From NCBI GenBank assembly GCA_031404815.1, contig JANNIH010000081.1:5653-69652 (forward strand): a DNA stretch of 64,000 nt, given 5' to 3'. The position numbers and the translations under genes are program-made. Below the pieces are notes generated by a model, which searched no databases, was not told the origin of the DNA, and saw only the letters and a program-made list of their open reading frames with translations. Position 1 is the stretch's first letter, and the number at the start of each line of letters is the position of its first letter. Below are positions 26,577 through 36,389 of the stretch, one piece after another. This DNA is from DASYKS01 sp031404815. GTDB taxonomy: Bacteria; Acidobacteriota; Thermoanaerobaculia; Multivoradales; UBA5704.

Positions 26577-27643
26577 CAATGCTGATCCAGATCGTGCCCC
26601 GCCTGCCGCCGCCGGAAGAAGGCGTGGGCGGAATCGCCCTCGCGCTTGCCGGAGCGCTCGAACGCCACGGCATCGGAACCCGCTTCGTCGTCCCCGCGCC
26701 GTACGGTGCCGGAGCGCGGAGCGCGGGACTCGATGTCGTCGAGATCGCCCCGAATCGCGCGGCGCTCGTGACGGCACTCGCGGGTTCGCCATCCGGCGTG
26801 GTGCCCCGGCTTCTCCACTATGCAGGTTACGGTTATGAGGCGCGCGGCGCGCCCGTCTGGCTCGCGGAGGGACTGGCGCAGGTTCCCGGCCGCCTGTGGA
26901 CGCAGTTCCACGAGGTCTGGGCTTCCGGCCCCCCCTGGCGCAGCTCGTTCTGGCTGGGGCCAAGGCAGCGCCGGATCGCGGGGGCGATCGGCGACCGGAG
27001 CGAGAGGATCTCGACCAGCCTCGACCTCTACGCCGGCCTGCTGCGGAGTCGGCTGACCGAACCGAACCGCGAGATCACGGTCCTGCCGGTCATCTCCGCG
27101 GTCGGCGAGTGCGCCGCGCCGATCCCGTTCGATCGCCGGATACGGCGCTTGGCGGTTTTCGGCGGGCCGGGCCTGCGGGGCCGGGCGTACCGGGACCACC
27201 CTGCGGAATTGGAAGCCGCGGCGCGCATGCTGGCCATCAGCGAGATTTGGGATCTCGGACCCGGAGATGTCGCGCCGGGGCAGGTCGGCCCGTTCCCGGT
27301 TCGACGGCTGGGCGCCTTGCCAGCCACCGAGGTGAGCGCAATCCTGGCCAAGACCGCCGCCGGTTTTCTTGCCTACCCCTTGGGGTTTCTAGCCAAATCG
27401 AGCGCGTTTGCAGCGTTCGCCGCTCACGCCGTCCTACCCTTGTGCACCGGCCGGACCGTCACCCCGCGCGAGGCGAGCCCACTGGGACCTCTCCCGGGAG
27501 TGCATTTTTGGGCAACCAAGAGCACCTGCCCCGACCCAGGTGCCGTTGCCACCGCGGCGTGGACCTGGTACGAAGGGCATTCGCTCGCCGCCCAAGCCGC
27601 CGCGGTCGCCGCGTGGGTGAACTACCCCGTTCGAGACCCATGA
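26573..27643 (+). CDS. putative GT-B glycosyltransferase lacking the E-x7-E signature
   Basis: About 356 residues. The N-terminus LIQIVPRLPPPEEGVGGIA is like the first strand and loop of GT-B enzymes, but the C-terminal half has no EGxG...E signature. Instead it has ISEIWDLGPGDVAPGQVG and TEVSAILAKTAAGFLAYPLG. It may be an inactive or unusual glycosyltransferase. A TTG at 26573 forms a TTGA overlap with the previous stop and fits the pattern of this operon; the ATG at 26579 is the alternative. I cannot assign a substrate. Confidence 0.6.
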   Translation: MTMLIQIVPRLPPPEEGVGGIALALAGALERHGIGTRFVVPAPYGAGARSAGLDVVEIAPNRAALVTALAGSPSGVVPRLLHYAGYGYEARGAPVWLAEGLAQVPGRLWTQFHEVWASGPPWRSSFWLGPRQRRIAGAIGDRSERISTSLDLYAGLLRSRLTEPNREITVLPVISAVGECAAPIPFDRRIRRLAVFGGPGLRGRAYRDHPAELEAAARMLAISEIWDLGPGDVAPGQVGPFPVRRLGALPATEVSAILAKTAAGFLAYPLGFLAKSSAFAAFAAHAVLPLCTGRTVTPREASPLGPLPGVHFWATKSTCPDPGAVATAAWTWYEGHSLAAQAAAVAAWVNYPVRDP

Positions 27644-28692
27644 ACATCTTGCTCTACTCTCCCGCCTTCGCGCCGAACTTCGGAGGTCTCGAAACCTTCG
27701 TCGAGATCCTCGCCGAGGAGTGGAGCCGCGCAGGGTGCGACGTTACGGTGGTCACCCAGACGGCGGGCGCGGAAGGCGACGGGCGGCGACCGTTTCGGGT
27801 CGCCCGGCAGAGCGGCGCCCGCGAGCTTTTCCGCCTCACCCAGCGTTGCGACGTGTACTTCCAGGCCAACGTCAGCCTGCGCGGGCTCTGGCCACTGCTT
27901 CTGGCGCGCCGGCCCTTGGTGGTCTCGCACCATAGCTGGTACTGCCAGACGGACGGAAGGATCGCCTGGCCGGATCGGTTGAAGCGCCGGCTTTCGCGGC
28001 GGGCGGCGGCATCGATCGCGGTCTCCCGGGCGGTCGCCGAGGATCTGGGCGTGGGCACGATCGTGATCGGCAACCCCTATCGCGACGAGATCTTCCATAC
28101 CCATCCCGGCGTCGCCCGCGATCTCGATCTCGCAGCGGTCGGCCGTCTCGTCTCGGACAAGGGGTTCGACCTGCTGCTCGACGCCCTGGCGATCCTCGTC
28201 CGGGAATTCGCCCTCGCGCCGCGCTTGACGCTGATCGGCGACGGCCCCGAGCGGGCTGCGCTCGCCATGCAGGCGGTACGGCTGGGACTTGCCACCCGGG
28301 TCGAATTCACCGGTTCACTGGCTCCCACCGAGATTTCCCGGCGGCTCGCCGCGCATCGCGTGCTGGTCGTCCCATCGCGCTATCGCGAACCGTTCGGCAT
28401 CGTCGCGCTCGAAGGGATCGCCTGCGGCTGCGCGGTCGTCGGCTCGGCCGGCGGGGGTCTCATCGATGCGATGGGACCCTGCGGGTTGACGTTTCCAAAC
28501 GGCGACGCCCGGGCGCTTGCCGCGCGAATCTCCGAGCTGCTCGGCTCTACGGAACGACGCGCGGCGCTGCTCCAACAGGCGCCGAACCATCTGGCCGGGC
28601 ATCGGCGCGATTTCGTCGCGCGGAGCTATCTTTCGGTGCTCGAACGGGTGGCGGCGAACCCTGGCACCCCGGGGGGCGGCGCGGCATGGTGA
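27640..28692 (+). CDS. GT4 glycosyltransferase
   Basis: A 350-residue GT-B enzyme with N-terminal MNILLYSPAFAPNFGGLETF, the glycogen-synthase-like loop for the nucleotide sugar. The donor half shows LAAVGRLVSDKGFDLLLDAL, LTLIGDGPERAAL and the signature EPFGIVALEGIACGCAVVGS. Start ATG 27640 overlaps the previous stop as ATGA. Its 3' end runs 7 nt into the polymerase/ligase gene (or 4 nt if that gene starts at GTG 28689). Confidence 0.91.
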   Translation: MNILLYSPAFAPNFGGLETFVEILAEEWSRAGCDVTVVTQTAGAEGDGRRPFRVARQSGARELFRLTQRCDVYFQANVSLRGLWPLLLARRPLVVSHHSWYCQTDGRIAWPDRLKRRLSRRAAASIAVSRAVAEDLGVGTIVIGNPYRDEIFHTHPGVARDLDLAAVGRLVSDKGFDLLLDALAILVREFALAPRLTLIGDGPERAALAMQAVRLGLATRVEFTGSLAPTEISRRLAAHRVLVVPSRYREPFGIVALEGIACGCAVVGSAGGGLIDAMGPCGLTFPNGDARALAARISELLGSTERRAALLQQAPNHLAGHRRDFVARSYLSVLERVAANPGTPGGGAAW

Positions 28693-30152
28693 GGTTCCTG
28701 GTCCTCCTGATCGCCGCGGCAGCAACGGTGTGGGCGTTTCGCAACTGGCGTCGCGCGGTCCAATACGTAATGGTCCTGCTGATCCTCGAAGGGGCGATCC
28801 GCAAGTGGATCTTCCCCGGCGCCCAAGACATCGTCTACTTCGGCAAGGACCTGCTGCTCCTCGGCGTCTACGCCGGGTTTTTGACCCGTGACCGGCCGGG
28901 GCTCCGCCCGCCGCAGCTGGAGTTGTTGTTCGGGGTGCTGGGAGTGGGAGCCTTGTTCGGCGTGCTCGAGATCTTCAACCCTCACCTGCCGAGCCTGCTG
29001 GTCGGCGTGCTCGGTTTCAAGGCCTACTTTTTCTACGTCCCGCTGTTCTGGGTCCTGCCGGCGGCCTTCTCGTCGGATGCCGAGCTGGCCCGGTTCCTGC
29101 GGCGTTATGGCCTGATCGCGATCCCCGTCGGCCTGCTTGCGGCAGCCCAGTTCGTCTCACCTTCTTCCAGCATGCTCAACACCTATGCCCGCGCGGCCAC
29201 CGAAGTGAGCGACATCACGACTTTCGGAACCTCGTCGCGGGTGCGGGTCACCGCCACTTTCGCCTACATCACCGGATTCACCTCTTATCTGTTTGCCAAC
29301 GTGGCCCTGCTGCTCGCGCTTCTCGGCGCCGAGCGCTGGCGGATGCAGCGCAACCTCTGGCTGTTTGCCGCCCTGGGCCTGACCCTGCTCGGCATGATGA
29401 TGAGCGGTTCTCGCGGTCCGATCGCGGTGCTGATCGTGCTGACGCCGATCTACGGCTGGCTGGCCGTTGCGCGTGAACGGGGTAGCGGCGCCACCATCGG
29501 CCGCTTGGTGGTCGCCGTGCTCTTCGTCGGTGGGCTTGCGGCCTACTTTGGAGCCGATGCGATCGCGGAATGGCGCGGTCGAGCGAGCGGCACGACCGAC
29601 GCGGGAGAGCGGATCCTAACGCCGTTCATCGCGCCTTTTTCCGTCCTCGACCGCGCCGGCTTGTTCGGCTACGGCATCGGCGCCACCCACCAGATGGCCA
29701 TGGCGATCATCCAGACCCCCCGCCCGTTCTATTGGCTCGAAGGGCCAAACACCGAAGTTGAGAGCGGCCGGGTCATGCTGGAGCTCGGCCCGATCGGATT
29801 CCTGCTCACCTATGTCGTGCGCCTGATCCTGGTCGCCTATGCGCTGCAGCAGGTCTTTCGGCTGCGCACCCTGTTCCACCGCTCGGTGGCCGTCGGCTGC
29901 CTGCTCTTCTTTCTCGCTCAGATCACCGGAACCGTCGTCTTCGAGGTCACCTCCGGTCTTTATTACTGGTTTTTCGCCGGCGTACTTGCCACGGTGGTGG
30001 CGCTCGACCGCCAGATGCTGATCGCGGCGCGCGTAAGCCTGCCCCAGCCCGTCACTCTGGCCGCCGCGACCCAGGCGCATGCTCTCCTGCCTAGGGCGGT
30101 CCGCTCGACACGCACCGCGGTTTCGCGGACCGCGCAGCCGCGCGACCTTTGA
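28686..30152 (+). CDS. O-antigen ligase/polymerase-type multi-pass membrane protein
   Basis: A 488-residue integral membrane protein with about ten helices, starting MVRFLVLLIAAAATVWAF. The N-terminal ILEGAIRKWIFPGAQDIVYF motif and central LLGMMMSGSRGPIAVLIVLT pattern are typical of Wzy/WaaL-like proteins, including the GSRG region before the large periplasmic loop (about 310-390, with RAGLFGYGIGATHQM). Such proteins polymerise repeat units or ligate glycan to a lipid or protein on the outer face of the inner membrane. It is the only candidate for the polymerase in this locus. ATG 28686 is used; GTG 28689 would give a GTGA overlap. Confidence 0.82.
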   Translation: MVRFLVLLIAAAATVWAFRNWRRAVQYVMVLLILEGAIRKWIFPGAQDIVYFGKDLLLLGVYAGFLTRDRPGLRPPQLELLFGVLGVGALFGVLEIFNPHLPSLLVGVLGFKAYFFYVPLFWVLPAAFSSDAELARFLRRYGLIAIPVGLLAAAQFVSPSSSMLNTYARAATEVSDITTFGTSSRVRVTATFAYITGFTSYLFANVALLLALLGAERWRMQRNLWLFAALGLTLLGMMMSGSRGPIAVLIVLTPIYGWLAVARERGSGATIGRLVVAVLFVGGLAAYFGADAIAEWRGRASGTTDAGERILTPFIAPFSVLDRAGLFGYGIGATHQMAMAIIQTPRPFYWLEGPNTEVESGRVMLELGPIGFLLTYVVRLILVAYALQQVFRLRTLFHRSVAVGCLLFFLAQITGTVVFEVTSGLYYWFFAGVLATVVALDRQMLIAARVSLPQPVTLAAATQAHALLPRAVRSTRTAVSRTAQPRDL

Positions 30153-30162
30153 GATCGGCGTT

Positions 30163-31371
30163 TTGAAAGTCCTCGTCACTCACCCTGGCCGGCAGCACTC
30201 GCACCAGGCGGCCCTGGCGCTCGCCGCGGCGGATCTCCTCGCCGGCTACTGGTCGGGCGTGCCGTCGTGCCCGGAGCACGGCCGGTTCGTGCCGCGCCCG
30301 CTCTGGCACCGGTTGATCCGTTATGGCCCGGTCGCTCTGCCGCCACGGCTCACCCGGTGGGCTCCGGCCGCCCCCGCGCTGCGCCAGGTCGCACACAAAC
30401 TACCGGCGGCACTGGCCCGGGAGATCGACTATGCGGCATGCCGGATCTTCGACGCCCAAGCGGCGCGCCGGCTCGCGCGACTGCCTCCGGCGGAACGCCC
30501 GGACGCCGTGCTCGCCTGCGAAATCTCGGCGCTGAATACGTTTGAGGTCGCCCGGCGGCTCGGCATTCGCACCTGGCTCGACGCCCCTTCGCTCCACCGG
30601 CTCGCCCAGGACCGCCTGCACGGAACCACCGATCCTCCAGGACTGCATGCGCGGATCGCGAGGGTAAAAAATCGAGAGATCGAGCGGGCCGACGCGATCG
30701 TCACCGTGTCCGAGCTGGCGCGGTCCACCTACGTCGAGGCGGGGATCGATCCTGCCTGCATCCGCGCCGTGCCGCTCGGTGCCGACCTGGAGCTGTTCGC
30801 GCCGCCGGCCGTGGAGCCCGCGCGCGGCGCGGGAACCGTCTTCCTGTTCGCGGGTGCGCCGATCGTTCGAAAGGGGTTCGACCTGCTGCTCGAAGCCTTC
30901 GCCCGGGTCGCCAGGGCCGAGCCTTCCGCCGTGCTCCGCGTGGTCGGTCCGCGCGGCGGGCAGGCCGCCCGCGAGCGGATCACTTTCGTCGGCCCGGTTG
31001 CGCAAGCGCAGCTCGCGGCCGAGATGAGCCGCGCCGATTGCCTGGTCCTCCCCTCGCGCAACGACTCGTACGGCATGGTGGTCGCCGAAGCGCTCGCGGC
31101 AGGGTTGCCGGTGGTCGTGTCCGACATGGTGGGAGCCGCCGAGTTGGTCCTTCCGGGCGAAAACGGCTGGGTGGTTCCGGCGGGTGACGCCGGAGCGCTC
31201 GGCGACCGGCTGCTCGCCCTGGCGCACCCGCCGACGGGTCCCGCGCTGCTGCGCGCGATGCGGCCGGCATGCCGCGCCTCGGCCGAAAGGGCGACGTGGG
31301 GTGCCTATCGCGAACGCTTCGCGGCGCTCGCTCGCGAGCTCCTTTCGGCCCCTCCCGGAGAGCGGCCTTGA
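30163..31371 (+). CDS. GT4 glycosyltransferase
   Basis: A 402-residue GT-B enzyme. I set the start at TTG 30163 (MKVLVTHPGRQHSHQAALAL), since the upstream frame lies within the previous gene. The donor domain shows TVFLFAGAPIVRKGFDLLLE and signature NDSYGMVVAEALAAGLPVVV then GENGWVVPAGDAGALGDRL. In the N-terminal half the region around ALARLPPAERPD is rich in Arg and Pro. Sugar and linkage unknown. Confidence 0.88.
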   Translation: MKVLVTHPGRQHSHQAALALAAADLLAGYWSGVPSCPEHGRFVPRPLWHRLIRYGPVALPPRLTRWAPAAPALRQVAHKLPAALAREIDYAACRIFDAQAARRLARLPPAERPDAVLACEISALNTFEVARRLGIRTWLDAPSLHRLAQDRLHGTTDPPGLHARIARVKNREIERADAIVTVSELARSTYVEAGIDPACIRAVPLGADLELFAPPAVEPARGAGTVFLFAGAPIVRKGFDLLLEAFARVARAEPSAVLRVVGPRGGQAARERITFVGPVAQAQLAAEMSRADCLVLPSRNDSYGMVVAEALAAGLPVVVSDMVGAAELVLPGENGWVVPAGDAGALGDRLLALAHPPTGPALLRAMRPACRASAERATWGAYRERFAALARELLSAPPGERP

Positions 31372-32552
31372 GGCTCCTCCACGTCGTGCCGACTTACCTG
31401 CCGGCCTGGCGGCACGGCGGGCCGATCCGCGCCGTCCACGGCCTCGCCCGGTGGCTCGTCGCCCGCGGCCATCAGGTCGAGGTGTTGACGACCGACCTGC
31501 ACGGCGACGGGCGCCTCGACGTGCCGCTGGGGAACCCGGTCGATCTCGACGGCGTTTCGGTGCGCTATTTCCCCGTCCGCTCGTTGCGCCGCCTTTCGTA
31601 CGCGCCCGCGATGAGGTCGGCGCTCTTAAACCTGTCGCGCTTCGACGCGGTGCACCTTCATTCGGTGTTCCAGTGGCCGACGCTGGCCGCGGCGCGGGCA
31701 GCGGAACGCGCGGGAGTCCCCTGGATCGTGGCGCCGCGCGGCATGCTGGTGCCGGAGCTGATCGCCGCGCGCGGGCGGTGGCGCAAATCGCTCTGGCTGC
31801 GGCTGTTCGAGCGGCGGACGATCGAGCGCGCCGCGGGCTTCCACGCGACGACCGAAATCGAGGCGCGCGACGCCGAGCGGCTGGGTTTGACGCTGCCGCG
31901 GGTCTACGTCGTGCCGAACGGGGTCGAGGCGGATCCCTGGGCGGGCGAACTTGAAGCGCTCGCGCCGGCCGTGCGCGAGCTGGTTTCGGATCCCCAGCCG
32001 TTCATCCTCGCGCTCGGCCGGGTGAGCTGGAAGAAAGGGCTCGACCGGCTGATCGAGGCAATGGCGGCGGTGACCGCGTCCGGCGCACGGCTCGCGATCG
32101 CCGGCAACGACGAGGAGGGGCTGATCCCCCGGCTCGAACGCCTGGCCGAGCAGAAAGAGGTTTGCGAGCGGGTGCACTTCCTCGGACCGGTCGACGGCGC
32201 GGAGAAATCCGCTCTACTTGCCCGCTGCGCGCTCCTCGCGATGCCTTCGACATCTGAAAACTTCGGTAACTCGCTGCTCGAAGCGATGGCCGCCGGACGG
32301 CCGGTGCTCGCCACCCCCGGGGTGGGGCTCGCGCCGCTGATCGCGGAGGTCGGCTGCGGCAAGGTTGCGGAGGGCGATGCGGAATCTCTCGCCGCCGCCC
32401 TCCGCGAGATGCTCGCCGACCCGCGCGCGCTCGACGAGATGGGACGGCGCGGCCGGCGCGCCGCGGAGGAACGCTACGGCTGGCCCGGAATCGCCGAACG
32501 GATGGAGGCGGTCTACCACGAGGTCGGGGCCGGGCGGAGGGGCGCGCGATGA
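31368..32552 (+). CDS. GT4 glycosyltransferase
   Basis: A 394-residue GT-B enzyme starting at TTG 31368, which overlaps the previous TGA as TTGA: the product begins MRLLHVVPTYLPAWRHGGPI, a classic GT4 N-terminus. Donor domain motifs are FILALGRVSWKKGLDRLIEA, LAIAGNDEEGLIPRLERLA and signature SENFGNSLLEAMAAGRPVLA. It resembles WcaI/colanic-acid-type transferases in general pattern, without firm assignment. Confidence 0.9.
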   Translation: MRLLHVVPTYLPAWRHGGPIRAVHGLARWLVARGHQVEVLTTDLHGDGRLDVPLGNPVDLDGVSVRYFPVRSLRRLSYAPAMRSALLNLSRFDAVHLHSVFQWPTLAAARAAERAGVPWIVAPRGMLVPELIAARGRWRKSLWLRLFERRTIERAAGFHATTEIEARDAERLGLTLPRVYVVPNGVEADPWAGELEALAPAVRELVSDPQPFILALGRVSWKKGLDRLIEAMAAVTASGARLAIAGNDEEGLIPRLERLAEQKEVCERVHFLGPVDGAEKSALLARCALLAMPSTSENFGNSLLEAMAAGRPVLATPGVGLAPLIAEVGCGKVAEGDAESLAAALREMLADPRALDEMGRRGRRAAEERYGWPGIAERMEAVYHEVGAGRRGAR

Positions 32553-33718
32553 GGTTGATTTTCTTCGTCGAGCGGCCGACGCAGTTCGAGGTGCCGTTCT
32601 ACCGCTTCGCGGCGCGCGATCCCGAGCACCACCTGCGCGTGGTCTACACCGGGGGCGACCCCGCGGTATCGGCCTATGACCCAGAGCTTTCGCGCCGTGT
32701 CGATTGGGGCTTCGATTTGGTTTCCGGCTACGACTGGGCGGTACTCCCCGCGCAAAGGCGCGGCCGTTGGCTCGCGGCGGAGCTTTCCTCCCGCCGTTAC
32801 GACCTCGCGATCGTGAACGGCTACACCCAAGGCACCTACCTGCGGGCGGCACTCGCCGCGCGGAAAAGCGGAACCGCCACCGCCTTGCGGCTCGATTCGG
32901 TCCTGTTCGCCGGAGAGGCTTCCGGCCGAGCGTTCGCCAAACGCGCCCTCTATCGGATCGTCCTGCCGCGCCTGTTCGATCGCTTCCTCGGGGTCGGCAC
33001 CGGGACGCTCGATTTCCTTGCGGCGCACGGCGTTCCGGAGGAGCGGCGCGGACTTTTCCCCTACGCGATCGACGCCGAGGGTTTCCGCGATCGGTCGCGT
33101 CTTTCACCTGAAGAACGGGCGGCGGGGCGGGCGGCCTTGGGCGCGGCCAGCGACGATCGGATCGTTCTCTCGCTTGCGAAATTCGGTCCGCGCGAGGCAC
33201 CTTGGGATCTCCTCCGCGCCTTTCCGGCGATCGCCGCGACCGATCCTTCCGCGCGCCTCGCGCTCGCGGGCGACGGTCCGGAACGCGGCGCGCTCGAAGC
33301 CGAGGCGCGTACGCTGGGGATTGCCGCACGGGTCGCCTTTCCGGGCTACGTCCCCTACCCCGAGCTGCCCGCGCTGTCCGGCGCGGCCGACCTGTTCGTC
33401 CACCCCGCGGCGGAGGAGCGCTGGGGCGTTTCGGTCCAGGAGGCCCTCGCCTGCGGTCTGCCGGTCGTCGCTTCCGAGCGGGTCGGCGCGGCGCGCGATC
33501 TGATCGAGCCGGGCAAGAACGGCTTACGCTATCCCGCGGGCGACGCGGCGGCGCTGGCCCAAGCGATCCTCGCCGCGCTCGCCCTTCGCCAGGCCGATGT
33601 CGAGGCCGCGAACCGCGAAATCCTCGCCCGGTGGGACTACGCGGCGACCTGGCGCCACCTGCTCGCAGCGGCATCCGGCGGGATCTTTCAAGGTACGATC
33701 CGGCGAGTGCCTCTATGA
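32549..33718 (+). CDS. GT4 glycosyltransferase
   Basis: A 389-residue GT-B enzyme, ATGA overlap with the gene before it. N-terminus MRLIFFVERPTQFEVPFYRF is characteristic of a GT4 subgroup acting in surface polysaccharide synthesis. The donor half contains VLSLAKFGPREAPWDLLRAF, LALAGDGPERGALEAEARTL and signature RWGVSVQEALACGLPVVASE. The product may end shortly before its formal C-terminus, since the last 15 residues look unstructured. Confidence 0.9.
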   Translation: MRLIFFVERPTQFEVPFYRFAARDPEHHLRVVYTGGDPAVSAYDPELSRRVDWGFDLVSGYDWAVLPAQRRGRWLAAELSSRRYDLAIVNGYTQGTYLRAALAARKSGTATALRLDSVLFAGEASGRAFAKRALYRIVLPRLFDRFLGVGTGTLDFLAAHGVPEERRGLFPYAIDAEGFRDRSRLSPEERAAGRAALGAASDDRIVLSLAKFGPREAPWDLLRAFPAIAATDPSARLALAGDGPERGALEAEARTLGIAARVAFPGYVPYPELPALSGAADLFVHPAAEERWGVSVQEALACGLPVVASERVGAARDLIEPGKNGLRYPAGDAAALAQAILAALALRQADVEAANREILARWDYAATWRHLLAAASGGIFQGTIRRVPL

Positions 33719-34602
33719 AAATCCCCTTGACCATCCTGGTGACCACGCGCGACGAAGAGGCGAACATCGAGCGCACCCTCGCCTCCGTCCACGGCTTCGC
33801 GGATCAGATCTTCGTGATCGATTCCGAAAGCCGCGACCGGACGAAGGAGATCGCCCGCCGTTACGCCGACGACGTGATCGACCTGGCCTACGAGCACGGC
33901 CGGATCATTCCGTGGATCTTCCAGTGGGGGCTAGACCACCTGCCGATTCGCAACGAGTGGGTGCTGATCCTCGAAGCCGATCAGGCCGTCCCCGAGGCGC
34001 TGCGGCGGGAGATCGCGGCCGTCCTCGCGCGCCCCGAGACGCCCGAATCGGGCTTTTACATTCGGCGGCGCCAAATCTTCCGCGGCCACCGAATCGAGCA
34101 TGGCGGCTACGGCAGCAAATACCTTCTGAAGTTGTTCCGCCGCAGCGTTTCGGGGCTCGATCCGGTCGAGCAGGACACCCGCGTCTACGTGCGCGGCGCC
34201 ACCGCAAAGCTGCGCGAGCCCCTGGAGGAATGGAACAAAAAAGAAGACGCGATCCTCTTCTACCTCGAAAAGCACCTGCGCTACGCCGAGGCGTTCGCGC
34301 ACGAGGAATTCGAGCGGCGAACGAAGAAGCTGCCGTGGAAGGCGACACCGCGGCTGTTCGGCACGCCGGACGAGCGGATCCTCTGGATGAAGAGCCAGTG
34401 GTACCGGATGCCGTTGTTCGTCCGGCCGGCGCTCTATTTCGGCTACCGGTACTTCTTCCTGTTCGGCTTTCTCGACGGAGCGGTCGGCACGTTGTTTCAT
34501 TTCCTCCAGGCCTTTTGGTTTCGCTTGGTGGTGGACGTCCGCCTCGCCGAGCTGCTGCGTGAGGCAAAAGAGAAGAACCAGCAGAAGGTGGACGTTGCAT
34601 GA
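33715..34602 (+). CDS. GT2 family glycosyltransferase
   Basis: A 295-residue GT-A enzyme, the only clear family 2 member here. It starts MKIPLTILVTTRDEEANIER and has IFVIDSESRDRTKEIARRYA, then the metal/donor region WVLILEADQAVPEALRREIA, followed by SGFYIRRRQIFRGHRIEHGG. This order matches WaaE/KdtX-like glycosyltransferases, which add a sugar to an inner-core or polymer acceptor. A hydrophobic C-terminal stretch (YFGYRYFFLFGFLDGAVGTL) suggests membrane association. ATGA overlaps at both ends. Confidence 0.88.
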   Translation: MKIPLTILVTTRDEEANIERTLASVHGFADQIFVIDSESRDRTKEIARRYADDVIDLAYEHGRIIPWIFQWGLDHLPIRNEWVLILEADQAVPEALRREIAAVLARPETPESGFYIRRRQIFRGHRIEHGGYGSKYLLKLFRRSVSGLDPVEQDTRVYVRGATAKLREPLEEWNKKEDAILFYLEKHLRYAEAFAHEEFERRTKKLPWKATPRLFGTPDERILWMKSQWYRMPLFVRPALYFGYRYFFLFGFLDGAVGTLFHFLQAFWFRLVVDVRLAELLREAKEKNQQKVDVA

Positions 34603-36389
34603 GCCGCATCCTCGGCCTCTCCGTATTTCACGCCGACGCCTCGGCCGCGGCGGTCGAAGACGGCCGTTTCGTCGCCGGGGTGGAAGAAGAGCGCTTCCGC
34701 CGGATCAAGCACTGGGCGGGCTACCCCGAGCAGGCGCTCCGCTTCTGCCTCGAAGAGCTGGGGGGAGACTTGGGGGGCGTCTCCGCCCTCGCGGTGGCGC
34801 GGAAGCCGCGCGCCTACCTGTGGAAGAAGGCGCTGCTCGCGCTCTCCCATCCGCGCAGCCTGGTGCGTGCCGCCTCGCGGGTGAAGAACCTCGCTCAGAT
34901 TTCCACCCTCGAAGAGCGGGTGGCGAAGACCTTCGGAGTCGCGAAGGCACCGCCGCTCCGCGAGGTCGAGCACCATCTGGCGCACGTCGCCTCGGCGTTC
35001 TACTGTTCGCCGTTTGAAGAGGCCGCATGCCTGACCGTCGACGGCTTCGGCGATTTCGTCTCGACCATGATGGCGGTCGGTCGCGGCCACCGGATCGAGG
35101 TGCTCGACCGGGTTCATTTTCCGCATTCGCTCGGGCTGTTCTATTCCGCGATCACTCAAGTTTGCGGTTTCCTGGGCTTCGGCGACGAGTACAAGGTGAT
35201 GGGCCTGGCGGCCTACGGCGAGCCACGCTTCGTGCGCGAGTTGCGCCAGGTGGTCCCTACCACCTCCGACGGCACGTTCCGGCTCGACCTGCGCTACTTC
35301 CGGCACCTCTCGGAAGGGGTCGAGATGACCTGGGACGACGGCCCGCCGCGCCTGGGTCTGATCTACACGCCCGCGCTGGAGACGTTGCTCGGTCCCGCCC
35401 GGCGGGCCGACCAAGAGCTGACTCAAGGTTATAAGGATCTCGCGGCCTCCCTTCAGGCGGTCTACGAGGAGCGCTTCTTCGCCCTGGTGAACGCGCTGCT
35501 CAAGCGCACGGGCATGAAGCGACTGGCGCTCGCGGGCGGCTGCGCGATGAACTCGCTCGCCAACGGCAAGCTGTTCGAGCGAACGGACGTCAAAGACGTC
35601 TTCATCCAATCCGCGGCGGGCGACGCCGGCACCTCGCTCGGAGCGGCGCTCTGGGTCGCCCATGCCGAGCTGAACGCGCCGCGCGGCTTCGTGATGGAGC
35701 ACAGCGCCTGGGGACCGCGCTACGGCCTGGAGGCGATCCGCGCCGCGATCGCCGCGCGCATCCCGGAGTCGGGAGGCCGCGACGGCCGGTTTTCGGGCGA
35801 GCACGGTGACCTCGCGATCGAGACCCATTCTGACGAGCAGCGCCTGTGCGCCGAGACCGCCGCCGCGATCGCGCGCGGCGAAGTGATCGGCTGGTACCAG
35901 GGCCGGTCCGAATGGGGGCCGCGGGCGCTCGGCAACCGCTCGATCCTCGCCGACCCGCGGCGCGCGGACATGAAGGACATCCTGAACCTGAAGATCAAGC
36001 GGCGCGAGTCGTTTCGGCCGTTCGCGCCGTCGATCCTCGCCGAGCGGACCGGGGAGTGGTTCACTCTCGACTACCCCGATCCGTTCATGATCAAGGTCTA
36101 CCCGATCCGCCCCGAAAAGCGCCCGCTGATCCCCGCGGTCACCCACGTGGACGGCACGGGGCGCCTCCAGACCGTCGCGGAGCGCGCGAACCCGCGCTAC
36201 TGGCGGCTGATCTCGGCCTTCGAACAGCAGACCGGCGTGCCGATCGTGGTCAACACGTCGTTCAACGAAAACGAACCGATCGTCAACCGGCCGGAGGAGG
36301 CGCTCGACTGCTTCCTGCGCACGAAGATGGACCGCCTGGTGCTCGGCGACGTCGTGATCGAGCGGGCGGTTTCGGGCGCCCGGCCATGA
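34599..36389 (+). CDS. NodU/CmcH/TobZ-type carbamoyltransferase
   Basis: A 596-residue carbamoyltransferase. The N-terminal ASKHA-like domain starts RILGLSVFHADASAAAVEDG and includes VEHHLAHVASAFYCSPFEEA, the metal-binding His motif. The C-terminal half has ALAGGCAMNSLANGKLFERT, WYQGRSEWGPRALGNRSILA and VNTSFNENEPIVNRPEEAL. Family members carbamoylate a hydroxyl from carbamoyl phosphate through an adenylate, as in Nod factors and tobramycin. Here it probably O-carbamoylates a sugar of the polymer. Coupled by ATGA to both neighbours. Confidence 0.95.
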   Translation: MSRILGLSVFHADASAAAVEDGRFVAGVEEERFRRIKHWAGYPEQALRFCLEELGGDLGGVSALAVARKPRAYLWKKALLALSHPRSLVRAASRVKNLAQISTLEERVAKTFGVAKAPPLREVEHHLAHVASAFYCSPFEEAACLTVDGFGDFVSTMMAVGRGHRIEVLDRVHFPHSLGLFYSAITQVCGFLGFGDEYKVMGLAAYGEPRFVRELRQVVPTTSDGTFRLDLRYFRHLSEGVEMTWDDGPPRLGLIYTPALETLLGPARRADQELTQGYKDLAASLQAVYEERFFALVNALLKRTGMKRLALAGGCAMNSLANGKLFERTDVKDVFIQSAAGDAGTSLGAALWVAHAELNAPRGFVMEHSAWGPRYGLEAIRAAIAARIPESGGRDGRFSGEHGDLAIETHSDEQRLCAETAAAIARGEVIGWYQGRSEWGPRALGNRSILADPRRADMKDILNLKIKRRESFRPFAPSILAERTGEWFTLDYPDPFMIKVYPIRPEKRPLIPAVTHVDGTGRLQTVAERANPRYWRLISAFEQQTGVPIVVNTSFNENEPIVNRPEEALDCFLRTKMDRLVLGDVVIERAVSGARP

